Shown: positions 10,301 to 18,128, counted from the stretch's first letter. The stretch: 64,000 nt of DNA from JABWCE01 sp964617955 (GCA_964617955.1 CAZTXB010000008.1:96181-160180), one strand, 5' to 3'. The notes: a model not told the origin generated them from the letters alone. A program made the numbers and translations.

Positions 10301-10862
10301 TGACTTTATTTTGTTCTTCTATGTGATGTCTCTGTAATTCAATATAATAATCTTCGCCAAACACATCGAGCCACCATTTAAACTTTTCTTCCACCGCTTG
10401 CTCGTCTTCTTTCAGGATAGATTGAGGAACCTCAGCTCCAAGACAACAGGTGGTCGCAATAAGGCCTTCGTGGTATTGTAAAATGAGCTCCTTGTCTATT
10501 CTCGGGTACTTGCCGTACAATCCCTCAATATAGCCAAGTGAACAGAGTCTTGAAAGATTTTTGTACCCTGTTTCGTTTTTGGCCAAGAGCAACTGGTGGT
10601 ATCTCACATCGCCTTTCTCTCTCGAAAATTTTTGAACCCTGCGGTCTTCCACCAGGTAAAATTCACAGCCAACGATTGGTTTTATTCCATTTTTATTGCA
10701 TTCCGAAACAAACTTAAAGGCCCCGAACATATTGCCATGGTCCGTAATGGCTATGGCTTTCATTTCATCGGCCACTGCTTTTTTTACCATCCCCTCTATA
10801 CTTGAGGCACCATCGAGTAAACTGAACTGTGTATGACAATGGATGTGACAAAAATCGGGCAT
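7338..10862 (-). CDS. dnaE: DNA polymerase III alpha subunit DnaE
   Basis: This is the catalytic subunit of the replicative polymerase. The 1174 residues start with a PHP domain (HCHTQFSLLDGA, then ITDHGNMFGAFKF). The polymerase palm follows, with PDIDTDFDDEGR near residue 400 carrying two of the catalytic aspartates, and GPGRGSAAGSAVAYC just before it. The thumb/fingers include YQEQVMLLSQ and KKDKGTLDKMKEQF. A helix-hairpin-helix and an OB fold (FAGIVTMFEERVNKNGKPWAKFIIEDYSG, split here by function only) lie near residues 1000-1060. It lacks the N-terminal exonuclease of PolC, so it is DnaE1-type. It is transcribed alone, convergent with rodA. Confidence 0.97.
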   Translation of the reverse strand: MPDFCHIHCHTQFSLLDGASSIEGMVKKAVADEMKAIAITDHGNMFGAFKFVSECNKNGIKPIVGCEFYLVEDRRVQKFSREKGDVRYHQLLLAKNETGYKNLSRLCSLGYIEGLYGKYPRIDKELILQYHEGLIATTCCLGAEVPQSILKEDEQAVEEKFKWWLDVFGEDYYIELQRHHIEEQNKVNEVLIRFSKKYNVKMIVSNDSHYLDKENANAHDILLCINTGDVQSTPIGDFKGQRFGFPNDAFYFKTKSEMSDLFKDLPQAVENTIEIADKIDKIDLKKKVMLPAFPLPASFSDEDEYLRHLTLEGAQKRYGTLNSEVEERLNFELSVIKKMGFAGYFLIVSDFCQEAVKLKVAVGPGRGSAAGSAVAYCIGITNIDPIKYQLLFERFLNPERGSMPDIDTDFDDEGRQKVIDYVIQKYGQNQVAQIITYGSMKAKTAIKDVARALELSLDDSNMLSKLVPETPGVSYEQIYDLPESKAKEIFNPDDMSGIQKLREIIKLDNLQGKVLKEARLLEGSVRNAGVHASAVIIAPSDLTSIIPVCTLKDSSMWVTQFDGKVVEDAGLLKMDFLGLRTLTIIKDAIALIKQNHGVEIVPDEIPLDDEETLKLFQRGDTNGVFQFESDGMKKALRELKPTQLEDLIAVNALFRPGPMEYIPNFVNRKHGREPITYDIEGMSEFLESTYGITVYQEQVMLLSQKLANFSKADADTLRKAMGKKDKGTLDKMKEQFMEGCKANGHEMKVCEKVWTDWEAFAQYAFNKSHATCYAYLANQTAYLKTHYPSEFMASILTHNSSNIDQITFFMDECKRMGLVVKGPDINESQVNFSVNKAGEIRFGLGAIKGIGESATNAIIMERDAGGPYASIFDLTTRANLRTVNKKSLEALALAGAFDSWGTYHRAQYIEKPEGLLSGIEMALKHGAQVQESKNSSQNSLFQDVTGFTISEPKLPQIEQWNPIEKLNKEKEVAGMFISGHPLDNFKLDIDLFTNTKISDLNALNKLKGKELKFAGIVTMFEERVNKNGKPWAKFIIEDYSGAKEISLFGLDFGKFRPFLQQNAMIFCTAGTVQSYRDEAEQELKISKLTFLEDVRATHLKSIQLHLKTEQVSRVYLDKILALAKKNQGPAILKISVNDVDSKHQTNLFSRSLRLDWNKEVQAELDVMDIGVKIN

Positions 10863-10887
10863 GGTAAATTAAAAATTTGAGCTTGGA

Positions 10888-10895
10888 CAAAGTTA
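10888..10895 (-). promoter_or_regulatory. -7 box upstream of dnaE
   Basis: On the minus strand the sequence reads TAACTTTG, an exact TAnnTTTG match, 25 bases before the dnaE start codon. No convincing -33 TTTG is seen at the usual distance. Confidence 0.45.
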
Positions 10896-10949
10896 GTTTA
10901 TGGCAGGGGTTAATTTGTAAGGGTGGATAAAATGGGGAATGTTTTGAGC

Positions 10950-10980
10950 AAAAAAAAAGCCCGGGTAAATCGATACCCGG
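10950..10980 (-). terminator. Rho-independent terminator of the small secreted protein gene
   Basis: The arms CCGGGTA (10961-10967) and TACCCGG (10974-10980) form a seven-pair stem with a six-base loop. On the minus strand the stem is followed by a run of T residues. It lies 24 bases after the stop of the gene at 11005-11436. A shorter T run on the other side could make it bidirectional. Confidence 0.85.
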
Positions 10981-11004
10981 ACTTTTTTATGTTTTGTAAT
11001 GGGA

Positions 11005-11436
11005 TTAGCCGCAGCAATAGTAGTAATAGTACCAATTGCCATAAGAGTCTTGCAACAAATAGTAACACCATAAATTGCAATCGCCTCTGCTCTTATCTTT
11101 ATTTTTTACTTTCTTTTTATTTTTCGAAGCAGCTATGGCCTTGGATATTTTAACCACATCTTCGTCGGTGAGCGTTTGACCTACCTTGTAGGTTGTGTTG
11201 TCGATAGTAACCTCTGCATTTGAGGCACCGCGACTTGCTTTGCCCTTTTCGGCCATCACGGCATTTAACAATCCCAAATCGGCATCACTTAAGGTTCTTC
11301 CGGCTGCAAAATTCTCAACTTTGGTCGGGTTCTTTTTAGCCTCACCCGGGGTTTTAGACTGCGCATTAAGCGAATTGGAAAATACAAACATGCCGGCAAA
11401 CAGTGCCGCAATAATTAATAATTTGATAGTTTTCAT
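11005..11436 (-). CDS. Small secreted protein with Tyr/Cys-rich C-terminus, unknown function
   Basis: I do not recognise the family. The 143-residue product has a clear signal peptide ending near NSLNAQ (about residue 26). Two similar segments follow: GRTLSDADLGLLNAVMA (about 49-65) and GQTLTDEDVVKISKAIA (about 88-104), which look like an internal duplication. Next comes a Lys-rich linker (KNKKKVKNKDKSR) and a short tail with four Cys and many Tyr, ending YYYYYCCG. The gene stands alone: it has its own candidate promoter and a strong terminator. The Cys-rich tail could form disulfides outside the cytoplasm or could be a processed peptide; neither can be shown from sequence. Confidence 0.7.
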   Translation of the reverse strand: MKTIKLLIIAALFAGMFVFSNSLNAQSKTPGEAKKNPTKVENFAAGRTLSDADLGLLNAVMAEKGKASRGASNAEVTIDNTTYKVGQTLTDEDVVKISKAIAASKNKKKVKNKDKSRGDCNLWCYYLLQDSYGNWYYYYYCCG

Positions 11437-11461
11437 GATTTTATTTTATTTTTAATTGGTG

Positions 11462-11490
11462 CGAATGTATTCTATATATCTGAATTCAAA
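11462..11490 (-). promoter_or_regulatory. Candidate promoter of the small secreted protein gene
   Basis: On the minus strand a TTTG (11490-11487) is followed after 17 bases by TACATTCG (11469-11462), one mismatch from TAnnTTTG. The box lies 25 bases before the start codon. Confidence 0.45.
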
Positions 11491-11588
11491 AAAAAGTGAA
11501 TGCTTTTTTCAAAATTATTCTTGCAGCCGGATACAGCATGCTCAATTTTAATCATCAATTTTATTTTTTTAATGCCGTAATCTATTCC

Positions 11589-11596
11589 TAAGTTTG
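11589..11596 (+). promoter_or_regulatory. -7 box upstream of the DinB-like gene
   Basis: TAAGTTTG is an exact TAnnTTTG match 13 bases before the ATG at 11610. No -33 element is evident. Confidence 0.45.
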
Positions 11597-11609
11597 AAGA
11601 AAAAATTAT

Positions 11610-12134
11610 ATGGAACATCTCAGATACCCCATAGGTCGGTTCGCTTTTGCCGATACTTATTCAAGTGCTGAATCTGCTGAACACCTCGCTAACATTAAAG
11701 TGTTTCCGGAATTATTGACCACGCTGTGCTCAAAAATTTCAGAAGCCGATTTAAAAAAGGAGTATAGGGAAGGCGGCTGGAATGTTAAACAGCTCGTTCA
11801 TCATTTGGGCGAAAGCCATATCAATGCCTACATACGGGTTAAACTGGCCCTAACCGAAGAGAACCCCACCATCAAGCCTTATATCGAATCGCTTTGGATT
11901 AACACCCCCGAAAACGAGATACTGGACATCGCTGTATCCTTGTCGATGCTAAAGGCGGTGCAACTGAAGCTATCCACTTTACTGGAACATGTTGCGGAAA
12001 GCGATTTAAACAAAACCTATTGGCATCCCCAATACAACCAATCGTTTACCATCCGGCACGTGATGGCCTTATACAGCTGGCATGGCTTGCACCACTTGGC
12101 GCATATCAAGTTGGCTCTGGGAATTCGCCAATAA
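11610..12134 (+). CDS. DinB/YfiT-family putative metal-dependent hydrolase or thiol transferase
   Basis: The 174-residue protein fits the DinB-like four-helix bundle, YfiT/BstA branch. Family signatures are the N-terminal YPIGRF, then GGWNVKQLVHHLGESHINAY with the first metal-ligand histidine, and the C-terminal WHGLHHLAHIKLAL with the other two histidines. Proteins of this branch include the bacillithiol S-transferase of Firmicutes; many Bacteroidota homologues have no proven substrate. A detoxification role is therefore an inference. The gene is preceded by its own -7 box and is convergent with the deoxyhypusine-synthase-like gene, with two bases between the stops. Confidence 0.85.
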   Translation: MEHLRYPIGRFAFADTYSSAESAEHLANIKVFPELLTTLCSKISEADLKKEYREGGWNVKQLVHHLGESHINAYIRVKLALTEENPTIKPYIESLWINTPENEILDIAVSLSMLKAVQLKLSTLLEHVAESDLNKTYWHPQYNQSFTIRHVMALYSWHGLHHLAHIKLALGIRQ

Positions 12135-12136
12135 TT

Positions 12137-13111
12137 TTAATACCCTAAAATTTTTGCAAAAACCAAAGGGGCCACAATCGTGGCATCGGATTCAATAATG
12201 TACTTTGGGGTATGGATGTCCAATTTGCCCCAGGTTATTTTTTCGTTGGGAACGGCACCCGAATAAGATCCATAACTCGTGGTACTGTCGCTTATCTGAC
12301 AGAAATAGCTCCAAAATGGCACATCGTGCCATTCTAAATCCTGGTACATCATTGGTACGACACAGATAGGGAAGTCGCCTGCAATACCCCCGCCAATTTG
12401 AAAAAATCCCACGCCTTTTCCCGATGAATTTTTTCGGTACCAATCGCTCAACCAAATCATGTATTCGATTCCCGACTTCATGGTGGTAGGGATAATTTCA
12501 CCCTTGATGCAATAGGACGCAAAAATATTACCCATGGTGCTGTCTTCCCAACCCGGACAAATGATGGGCAAATTCTTTTCTGCCGCCGCTACCATCCAAC
12601 TGTCTTTTGGATCGATTTGATAAAACTCTTGAAGAGAGCCATTCAATATCATCTGGTACATGAATTCGTGGGGCAAAAACCGTTTTCCTTCATCGTTGGC
12701 TTGCTTCCATAGCCGGTAAATTTTACTCTGTAAACGCCTAAAAGCCTCCTCCTCAGGTATGCAGGTATCGGTAACCCGGTTAAGACCTTTCTCCAGGAGA
12801 CCCCACTCCTCCTCCGGGGTTAAATCGCGGTAATGGGGTATCCTTTTATAATGGTCGTGGGCTACCAAATTCATTAAATCTTCTTCCAAGTTGGCCCCTG
12901 TGCAGGATATAATCTGTACCTTGTCCTGTCGGATCATTTCGGCCAAAATTTTTCCGATTTCAGCAGTACTCATAGCTCCTGCCAAACTAATCAGCATTTT
13001 CCCTCCTTCATCCAAATGCCTGATGTAGCCGTCGGTAGCATCCACCAATGAGGCTGCATTAAAATGAAGAAAGTACTTTTCGATAAATTCTGTGATGGGT
13101 TTTTGACTCAT
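12137..13111 (-). CDS. Deoxyhypusine synthase-like protein
   Basis: The product belongs to the deoxyhypusine synthase fold, which moves an aminobutyl group from spermidine with NAD. Bacteria lack eIF5A, and bacterial members are thought to act on small polyamines (homospermidine synthase-like) or have unknown roles. Seen here: SLAGAMSTAEIGKILAEMIR near the N-terminus, FFQIGGGIAGDFPICVVPMM, SYSGAVPNEKITWGKLD with the lysine equivalent to the catalytic Lys of eukaryotic enzymes (K296 by this start), and the closing SDATIVAPLVFAKIL. I place the start at 13111 (MSQKPITEF). The open frame runs 24 codons further upstream into a repetitive stretch, but TATCTTTG lies exactly four bases before 13111. 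Confidence 0.88.
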   Translation of the reverse strand: MSQKPITEFIEKYFLHFNAASLVDATDGYIRHLDEGGKMLISLAGAMSTAEIGKILAEMIRQDKVQIISCTGANLEEDLMNLVAHDHYKRIPHYRDLTPEEEWGLLEKGLNRVTDTCIPEEEAFRRLQSKIYRLWKQANDEGKRFLPHEFMYQMILNGSLQEFYQIDPKDSWMVAAAEKNLPIICPGWEDSTMGNIFASYCIKGEIIPTTMKSGIEYMIWLSDWYRKNSSGKGVGFFQIGGGIAGDFPICVVPMMYQDLEWHDVPFWSYFCQISDSTTSYGSYSGAVPNEKITWGKLDIHTPKYIIESDATIVAPLVFAKILGY

Positions 13112-13115
13112 GAGG

Positions 13116-13123
13116 CAAAGATA
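13116..13123 (-). promoter_or_regulatory. -7 box placed for leaderless transcription of the DHS-like gene
   Basis: The minus strand reads TATCTTTG, an exact TAnnTTTG, then CCTC and ATG. With the usual six or seven bases to the transcription start, the mRNA would begin at or next to the start codon. This box decides the start at 13111. Confidence 0.55.
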
Positions 13124-13131
13124 GTACAGAG

Positions 13132-13185
13132 ATTTGAGATGTTGAGATTTGGAATTTGGAATTTGAAACTTGGAATTTGACACCT
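13132..13185. repeat. Short degenerate tandem repeat (gatttggaattt-type)
   Basis: The stretch between the divergent genes is built from imperfect copies of a 10-14 base unit resembling GAGATTTGGAATTTG. It keeps both strands open but looks non-coding. The peptide it would encode on the minus strand (NSKFQIPNSKSQ) is the usual artefact of such repeats. Confidence 0.6.
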
Positions 13186-13230
13186 GGGCTAAAATATAAT
13201 TTTTTATCCTCCCTCCATTTTAACACATTT

Positions 13231-14172
13231 GTGGTTCTGAAAAAAATAATCTCCTATTTAAAAGACTACCTCAGAAATGAGCTGAAGCCGGGCTATGGTT
13301 TAAGCATTCTCCTCTTTATCTCAGCCTTCATTTTTTTTGAGTACCAATTCGATTTGAAAAATCAGATAGAACTTACCTTTCACAATCCGAAGATTAGCTT
13401 CCTGCTGCAATTCGCCATTTATTGGCTGGCCTTCTCAGCAGCGTTTCTGATACACAGTTGGTGGTATAAGGATTGGAAAAAATGGAAAAACTCAGGGTTT
13501 TATTTTCTGCTTTTTTTTTCACCACTGGTATTTGCTTCCCGCACCCTTATCAATAATTTCAGCTCAGAGATCTATGCGCTTATTCCCGATGCCAAAACTG
13601 AATTTTTCTATTACCGTTGCATCGCTGTGCTTTTTCGCGACCTCATCATTGCTTTGCCCATCGTCATCTATTGGCAAATGAAGGACCGAAACAACATGCC
13701 GCTCTACGGGTTTACTTTAAAAAACTATGATGTTAAACCCTATCTGATGCTCTTGGCTTTAATGATTCCCCTCACACTTTTGGCCTCCATGCATAGCTCC
13801 TTCCTCCATCAATATCCCAAAGGATTTTCGCTTGCCCCTTTAAGTATCGACCATTTAGACGAAAGGAAATATTTTTATATCTACGAGCTTTTTTACGGCT
13901 TTGATTTTATTTTTATTGAGTTCTTTTTCAGAGGATTTCTCCTGCTCGCCTTTTTTCGCGCTTTTGGCTGGAGCTGCCTTCTCCCCATGGCCTGCTTTTA
14001 TGTGAGCATTCATTTCGGGAAACCCTTGGGCGAAACCATCAGCTCCTTTTTTGGAGGCAGCATTTTAGGAATTATTGCCATTAGAACAGGTTCAATTGCC
14101 GGTGGAATCATTGTGCATTTAGGGGTGGCCTGGCTTATGGAAATTTTTGCCTTGTATCAAAAGCTAAGCTGA
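13231..14172 (+). CDS. CPBP-family intramembrane metalloprotease
   Basis: The protein has about eight membrane segments and the conserved core of CPBP (CAAX-type) intramembrane proteases. The first motif appears as IEFFFRG, the second as FYVSIHFGKP (FxxxH), and the third as IIVHLGVAWLME. The family's first motif is normally EExxxR; here the first Glu is Ile, while the second Glu and the Arg are kept. I chose GTG at 13231 (314 codons with stop, VVLKKIISYLKDY). The ATG 75 bases upstream lies in the low-complexity repeat and adds no hydrophobic segment. Role unknown: Bacteroidota members may process prenylated or membrane peptides. Confidence 0.8.
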   Translation: MVLKKIISYLKDYLRNELKPGYGLSILLFISAFIFFEYQFDLKNQIELTFHNPKISFLLQFAIYWLAFSAAFLIHSWWYKDWKKWKNSGFYFLLFFSPLVFASRTLINNFSSEIYALIPDAKTEFFYYRCIAVLFRDLIIALPIVIYWQMKDRNNMPLYGFTLKNYDVKPYLMLLALMIPLTLLASMHSSFLHQYPKGFSLAPLSIDHLDERKYFYIYELFYGFDFIFIEFFFRGFLLLAFFRAFGWSCLLPMACFYVSIHFGKPLGETISSFFGGSILGIIAIRTGSIAGGIIVHLGVAWLMEIFALYQKLS

Positions 14173-14311
14173 ATGAGAGCCTATCAAAAAAAAGTGAGGT
14201 CTCAACAGCCCTCTTTTATGCTTCATTGGTATCTTTGAGCAGGTCCCTCTATAGTTATTGCAAATTATAGAACGCCTAAAAAGTTTTTTATCATCAGGAT
14301 TATGCTCATCC

Positions 14312-15106
14312 TTAATATTTTGGATTTTTTCTACCGTATCTATCCGCAATGGCAATGAAAAGTCCAATATTGAGGTTATAATATTCAAACTTTAATTGGG
14401 GATGCGTCAGGTTGGTTGAAGTATTGAATTGCAATTGTAATTTGGCTTGTTTCCATCCGGCTCTGAGGGTAATTCCCGGTTCAAAAAGAATAGAGTTTCG
14501 GTTCTGTGAAATTTTGTTTACTTCAACAAGGTCAGAAATTCCTGAATCTATCTGATTATTTACTTTGTGGAAGTACAAATTCGAAAATCGGGTAGATAAG
14601 GCAACATCGAAGATATTGGAGCTATACCCAATGGAAGGTTGCACAAACACCTTGGTAAAACTTAATTCGGAAAACCCTTTATACACATCATTCATACCAA
14701 ACACACCAATGGAGTAATCATGATGTTGATTGCCTGCGCCTATACCCCCAAATACCTCAAAAACTTTTGATTTCGCCAAGGGTTTGTAGTATCCAAAAGC
14801 CCCTTCGAGATATTTACCCTCTCCAAAATCTTTTCCACTGCCTCCACTGGCGTACATAAAGTTAAGCGCTGCGGCATACTTATCGCTGATGGAGTGAGCG
14901 GCCTGCACTTCCAAGGCTGAGGTTTCTTCACCTTCGCTTAAAGCAAGTGTTGCCCGTGACTCACCTTTCTCTTTAAATAAAGGGACATTGTGCATTCCCG
15001 GATAGTAATAATAATGAACACATCCGGTTAACAAAAAGGAGAGCAGCATCATGCACATCAGGGCTCTCTGCTTACTGAATAAGGGAATGGTAGTTTTAAA
15101 GATCAT
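14312..15106 (-). CDS. Outer-membrane beta-barrel-like lipoprotein
   Basis: The N-terminus (start at 15106, MIFKTTIPLFSK) leads to a good lipobox, LLTGC, followed by a Tyr-rich stretch HYYYYPG. The remaining sequence alternates polar and aromatic residues in strands such as ATLALSEGEETSALEVQAAH and YLEGAFGYYKPL, ending with NIGLFIAIADRYGRKNPKY. This pattern is typical of small outer-membrane barrel or porin-like proteins in Bacteroidota, but no specific family is recognised. The frame is open for 20 more codons upstream, but the lipobox distance favours 15106. It is convergent with the CPBP gene. Confidence 0.65.
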   Translation of the reverse strand: MIFKTTIPLFSKQRALMCMMLLSFLLTGCVHYYYYPGMHNVPLFKEKGESRATLALSEGEETSALEVQAAHSISDKYAAALNFMYASGGSGKDFGEGKYLEGAFGYYKPLAKSKVFEVFGGIGAGNQHHDYSIGVFGMNDVYKGFSELSFTKVFVQPSIGYSSNIFDVALSTRFSNLYFHKVNNQIDSGISDLVEVNKISQNRNSILFEPGITLRAGWKQAKLQLQFNTSTNLTHPQLKFEYYNLNIGLFIAIADRYGRKNPKY

Positions 15107-15594
15107 GATATAGGCTATACTTAAGACTGTATCTCTTCCAGCTATTGAAAGTTTGAGATAGGGCATTCTAAAATCTTACTCAAAGTTATCATAAAGTTCA
15201 TAATAATTGATTTTTATGTGCCCGAAATTTTTAATTTGAAACTCTTTCTTCACCCCCAAGTCTCCAAAAGTTTTCTTTCTTCCGCCCGTATTTTACTATG
15301 CTTCAGTTTCCGGCCAATGTCTGGCTCCACAAGGCCCGGGTTTGGGAGCGATGATATGGCGTCCTAATAAATCCCATTGTGTTTTACGATGAAAGCATCG
15401 CTTCAAAATTAAACGTCAAATAACCCTATTTATATTTCTGCGTACAACTTTTTTCTACCAAGAGCAAAATTGAAATGAGAAGCTTAAAAAATTTTTGATT
15501 TGAGGTTTTTAAAAAAAATGTGCGCTTATCTTGCTTAAGTTTATTTAGCAACTTCTACAAGCTACTTGGTATCCCCAATAAGATAGCTGTAAAT
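15107..15594. other. 488-base intergenic region with a lone REP copy
   Basis: No gene could be supported here. The only structured element is a REP-like sequence at 15312-15364. The stretch 15440-15560 is AT-rich and holds short inverted repeats without a T run. It separates the 5' end of the lipoprotein gene from the 3' end of the VF530 gene. Confidence 0.6.
15312..15364 (-). repeat. Lone REP-like element
   Basis: The + strand shares GCCAATGTCT, then a CAAGGC, a TTTGGG.AG core and a terminal TGGCG.CC with the REP copy beside the RAYT transposase at 52.8 kb (52771-52836), in the same order and spacing. It is therefore probably a member of the same family, moved away from the transposase gene. 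Confidence 0.6.
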
Positions 15595-15810
15595 TTAACT
15601 GATTTCTAAATACAGGTCTTCAACTTTCTTTCTGGCCCAAGCCGTTTTTCGCAAAAATACCAGACTTGATTTAATACCGGGATTTTCATTAAAACACCGG
15701 ATATTAATTCGTATCCCCAATTGCTCCCAACCATAAAAATCAACCAATTGATTCAAAATAAATTCAAGCGTTTTACCGTGCAGGGGATTATTGGGTTGTG
15801 TAGGGTTCAA
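15595..15810 (-). CDS. VF530-family (DUF2132) DNA-binding protein
   Basis: The 71-residue protein is a near full-length match to the VF530 family: NNPLHGKTLEFILNQLVDFY, GWEQLGIRINIRCF, NENPGIKSSLVFLRKTAWAR and a final KKVEDLYL. The family has a small helical fold proposed to bind DNA; no pathway is established. The start codon is TTG. In the same frame a stop codon lies six codons upstream and no ATG or GTG occurs between, and family members begin close to this point. It is monocistronic, between two unrelated genes. Confidence 0.9.
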   Translation of the reverse strand: MNPTQPNNPLHGKTLEFILNQLVDFYGWEQLGIRINIRCFNENPGIKSSLVFLRKTAWARKKVEDLYLEIS

Positions 15811-15974
15811 GGCAGCAGCAAAATTATTTAATTATCATGATAATGTAATACGGGAGTTTTTTTTTCATTCCTCTTTTGGTTGATGTTGTTTTGGCTAGGA
15901 AAAGTGCCCCTGGCTTTAAACCTGCTCTGCCAATGGCCTTATGCTTATCTGTTCAGAATTAAAAATGAATAAAC

Positions 15975-16005
15975 TTTGAGTCCATGGCATCTCTCACTAA
16001 ATTTG
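15975..16005 (+). promoter_or_regulatory. Complete TTTG-N19-TAnnTTTG promoter of recG
   Basis: TTTG at 15975-15978 and TAAATTTG at 15998-16005 are separated by 19 bases, both elements matching the Bacteroidota consensus. The recG ATG follows 10 bases later, so the leader is only a few bases long. Confidence 0.7.
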
Positions 16006-16015
16006 AGCCTTTACA

Positions 16016-18115
16016 ATGCAAAATTCCTTTTTACTCACCCCCATCGAATACCTTAAAGGCGTAGGACCTTTAAAGGGTGAGGTTCTTAAAAATGAACTCG
16101 GCGTCTTTACTTTTTTCGATCTCCTCAATCACTTCCCCTTCCGGTACGTCGACCGCTCCAAGGTTTATACCCTTTCCCAAATCAATGAAGACCTGCCATT
16201 TATCCAACTTCAAGGAACTATAAGCGAAGTCTTCGAAATTGGCGAAGGACGCTCCAAAAGACTCAAAGCCATTTTTAAAGACCAAACCGGTGAAATGGAA
16301 TTGGTATGGTTTCAACACATTAAATGGATTAAAGAAACCGTGACCACGCATAAACCATGTATAGTTTTTGGCAAACCTACCCGCTTTAACCAAACCTTTA
16401 ACATGGTGCATCCTGAAATTGAATGGATTGAGACGGATAAAGCGGCCTCCGGCATGCAAGCAGTTTACAGCGTTACCGAAAAATTAAAAAGCCACCGCAT
16501 AGACTCGAAAACCATTTTAAAACTCATTAAATCTGTTCTGGAAAACCCGGCCTTTAAAGCCGATGAGGTTTTGCCCGATTATATCCTGACGGCTTACGGG
16601 CTTGAATCGAGAACCCTGGCCTATAAAAATGTACATTTTCCTAAAAAACCCGAGGACTTTAACTCAGCACAAAAGCGATTTAAATTCGAGGAGCTCTTTT
16701 TCCTGAACTGCAAGATTTGCGGACTGAGAAATAAAAGAAGAAGCGATGTGAAGGGTTTTGTGTTTTCAAAAATCGATTACAACTTTAATACCTTTTTTAA
16801 AGAGCGCTTGCCCTTTGAACTCACCAACGCCCAAAAGCGCGTGCTCAGGGAAATACGTGCCGACATGGCCACCGGTAAACAGATGAACCGACTGCTTCAG
16901 GGGGATGTTGGCAGCGGCAAAACCATTGTGGCCCTCATGAGCATGCTCATTGCCATAGACAATGGAAAACAGGCCGCCATCATGGCCCCTACTGAGATTC
17001 TGGCCTCTCAACATTTTGAGGGTATTTCCAACCTCATCTCCGGCTTAGGTTTAAACATTGCATTGTTGACAGGCAGCACGGGCAAAAAGAAAAAAGCCGA
17101 AATACTCCAACTCCTGGCCGAAGGAAGTCTGGATATATTAATTGGAACCCATGCCCTCATCGAAGACAATGTTATTTTTAAAAATCCCGGTCTGATCATC
17201 ATTGACGAGCAACATCGCTTTGGAGTAGCACAGAGAGCCAAACTGTGGAACAAGGAAAACTACCCTCCACATGTGTTGGTTATGACCGCAACGCCCATCC
17301 CCCGAACTCTGGCCATGACTGTATATGGCGATTTGGATGTGTCGAAAATTGATGAGATGCCCGTGGGCAGAAAACCCATCAAAACCATTCACCGCTTTGA
17401 GACCAAACGGCTTCAAATTTATGAGTTTATGAAAACCGAGATTGCCGCCGGAAGGCAAATCTATTACGTTTTTCCGCTTATCGAAGATTCTGAAAAATTG
17501 GATTATAAAAACTTAATGGAAGGGTTTCATGTGCTCAAGCAGTACTTTCCTGAAACGCATTTTCAAATGGGTATGGTTCACGGAAAAATGAAATCCAGGG
17601 ATAAGGAGGTGGTGATGAACGGATTTAAAAAAGGCTTGCTCAACATCTTGGTAAGTACCACGGTCATAGAAGTTGGCGTTAATGTGCCCAATGCCTCTGT
17701 AATGGTTATCGAAAACTCCGAACGCTTTGGACTTTCTCAGCTACACCAATTGAGAGGTCGGGTTGGCAGAGGCGCCGATCAATCCTACTGTATTTTGCTG
17801 AGCTCGGTTAAGTTGGGCATGGTTGCACGTGCCCGCATTAAAGCCATGACCGAAACCACCGATGGATTTGAAATTGCCAACCTTGATTTAAAACTCAGAG
17901 GACCGGGCGATATTTTAGGCACGCGCCAAAGTGGATTGCTGGACTTAAAAATTGCAGATTTGGTAAAAGACGAAAACCTGTTGGTTGCCACCAGAGAATT
18001 GGCCGAAAAGGTATTGAGTGAAGACCCTAAATTGCTCCTTGAAAAAAATGCGCGCATAAAAAATTGGTTCACCGAATTGAGAAAAACCAAGGGCGACTGG
18101 AGCAGGGTGAGTTAA
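16016..18115 (+). CDS. recG: ATP-dependent DNA helicase RecG
   Basis: RecG is the double-stranded DNA translocase that remodels stalled forks and branched recombination intermediates. The 699-residue protein has the N-terminal wedge/OB domain (LQGTISEVFEIGEGRSKRLKAIF), Walker A GDVGSGKT (about 296-303), the DEQH box (from residue 397), motif III TATPIPRTLAMT, and the helicase C-terminal lobe with STTVIEVGVNVPNASVM and QLRGRVGRG. A TRG-like end (TDGFEIANLDLKLRGPGDI) is intact. Length and motif order match the family. It has its own promoter; a solo end of the MITE-like repeat lies 14 bases after its stop. Confidence 0.97.
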   Translation: MQNSFLLTPIEYLKGVGPLKGEVLKNELGVFTFFDLLNHFPFRYVDRSKVYTLSQINEDLPFIQLQGTISEVFEIGEGRSKRLKAIFKDQTGEMELVWFQHIKWIKETVTTHKPCIVFGKPTRFNQTFNMVHPEIEWIETDKAASGMQAVYSVTEKLKSHRIDSKTILKLIKSVLENPAFKADEVLPDYILTAYGLESRTLAYKNVHFPKKPEDFNSAQKRFKFEELFFLNCKICGLRNKRRSDVKGFVFSKIDYNFNTFFKERLPFELTNAQKRVLREIRADMATGKQMNRLLQGDVGSGKTIVALMSMLIAIDNGKQAAIMAPTEILASQHFEGISNLISGLGLNIALLTGSTGKKKKAEILQLLAEGSLDILIGTHALIEDNVIFKNPGLIIIDEQHRFGVAQRAKLWNKENYPPHVLVMTATPIPRTLAMTVYGDLDVSKIDEMPVGRKPIKTIHRFETKRLQIYEFMKTEIAAGRQIYYVFPLIEDSEKLDYKNLMEGFHVLKQYFPETHFQMGMVHGKMKSRDKEVVMNGFKKGLLNILVSTTVIEVGVNVPNASVMVIENSERFGLSQLHQLRGRVGRGADQSYCILLSSVKLGMVARARIKAMTETTDGFEIANLDLKLRGPGDILGTRQSGLLDLKIADLVKDENLLVATRELAEKVLSEDPKLLLEKNARIKNWFTELRKTKGDWSRVS

Positions 18116-18128
18116 TTCATTTTTACAC

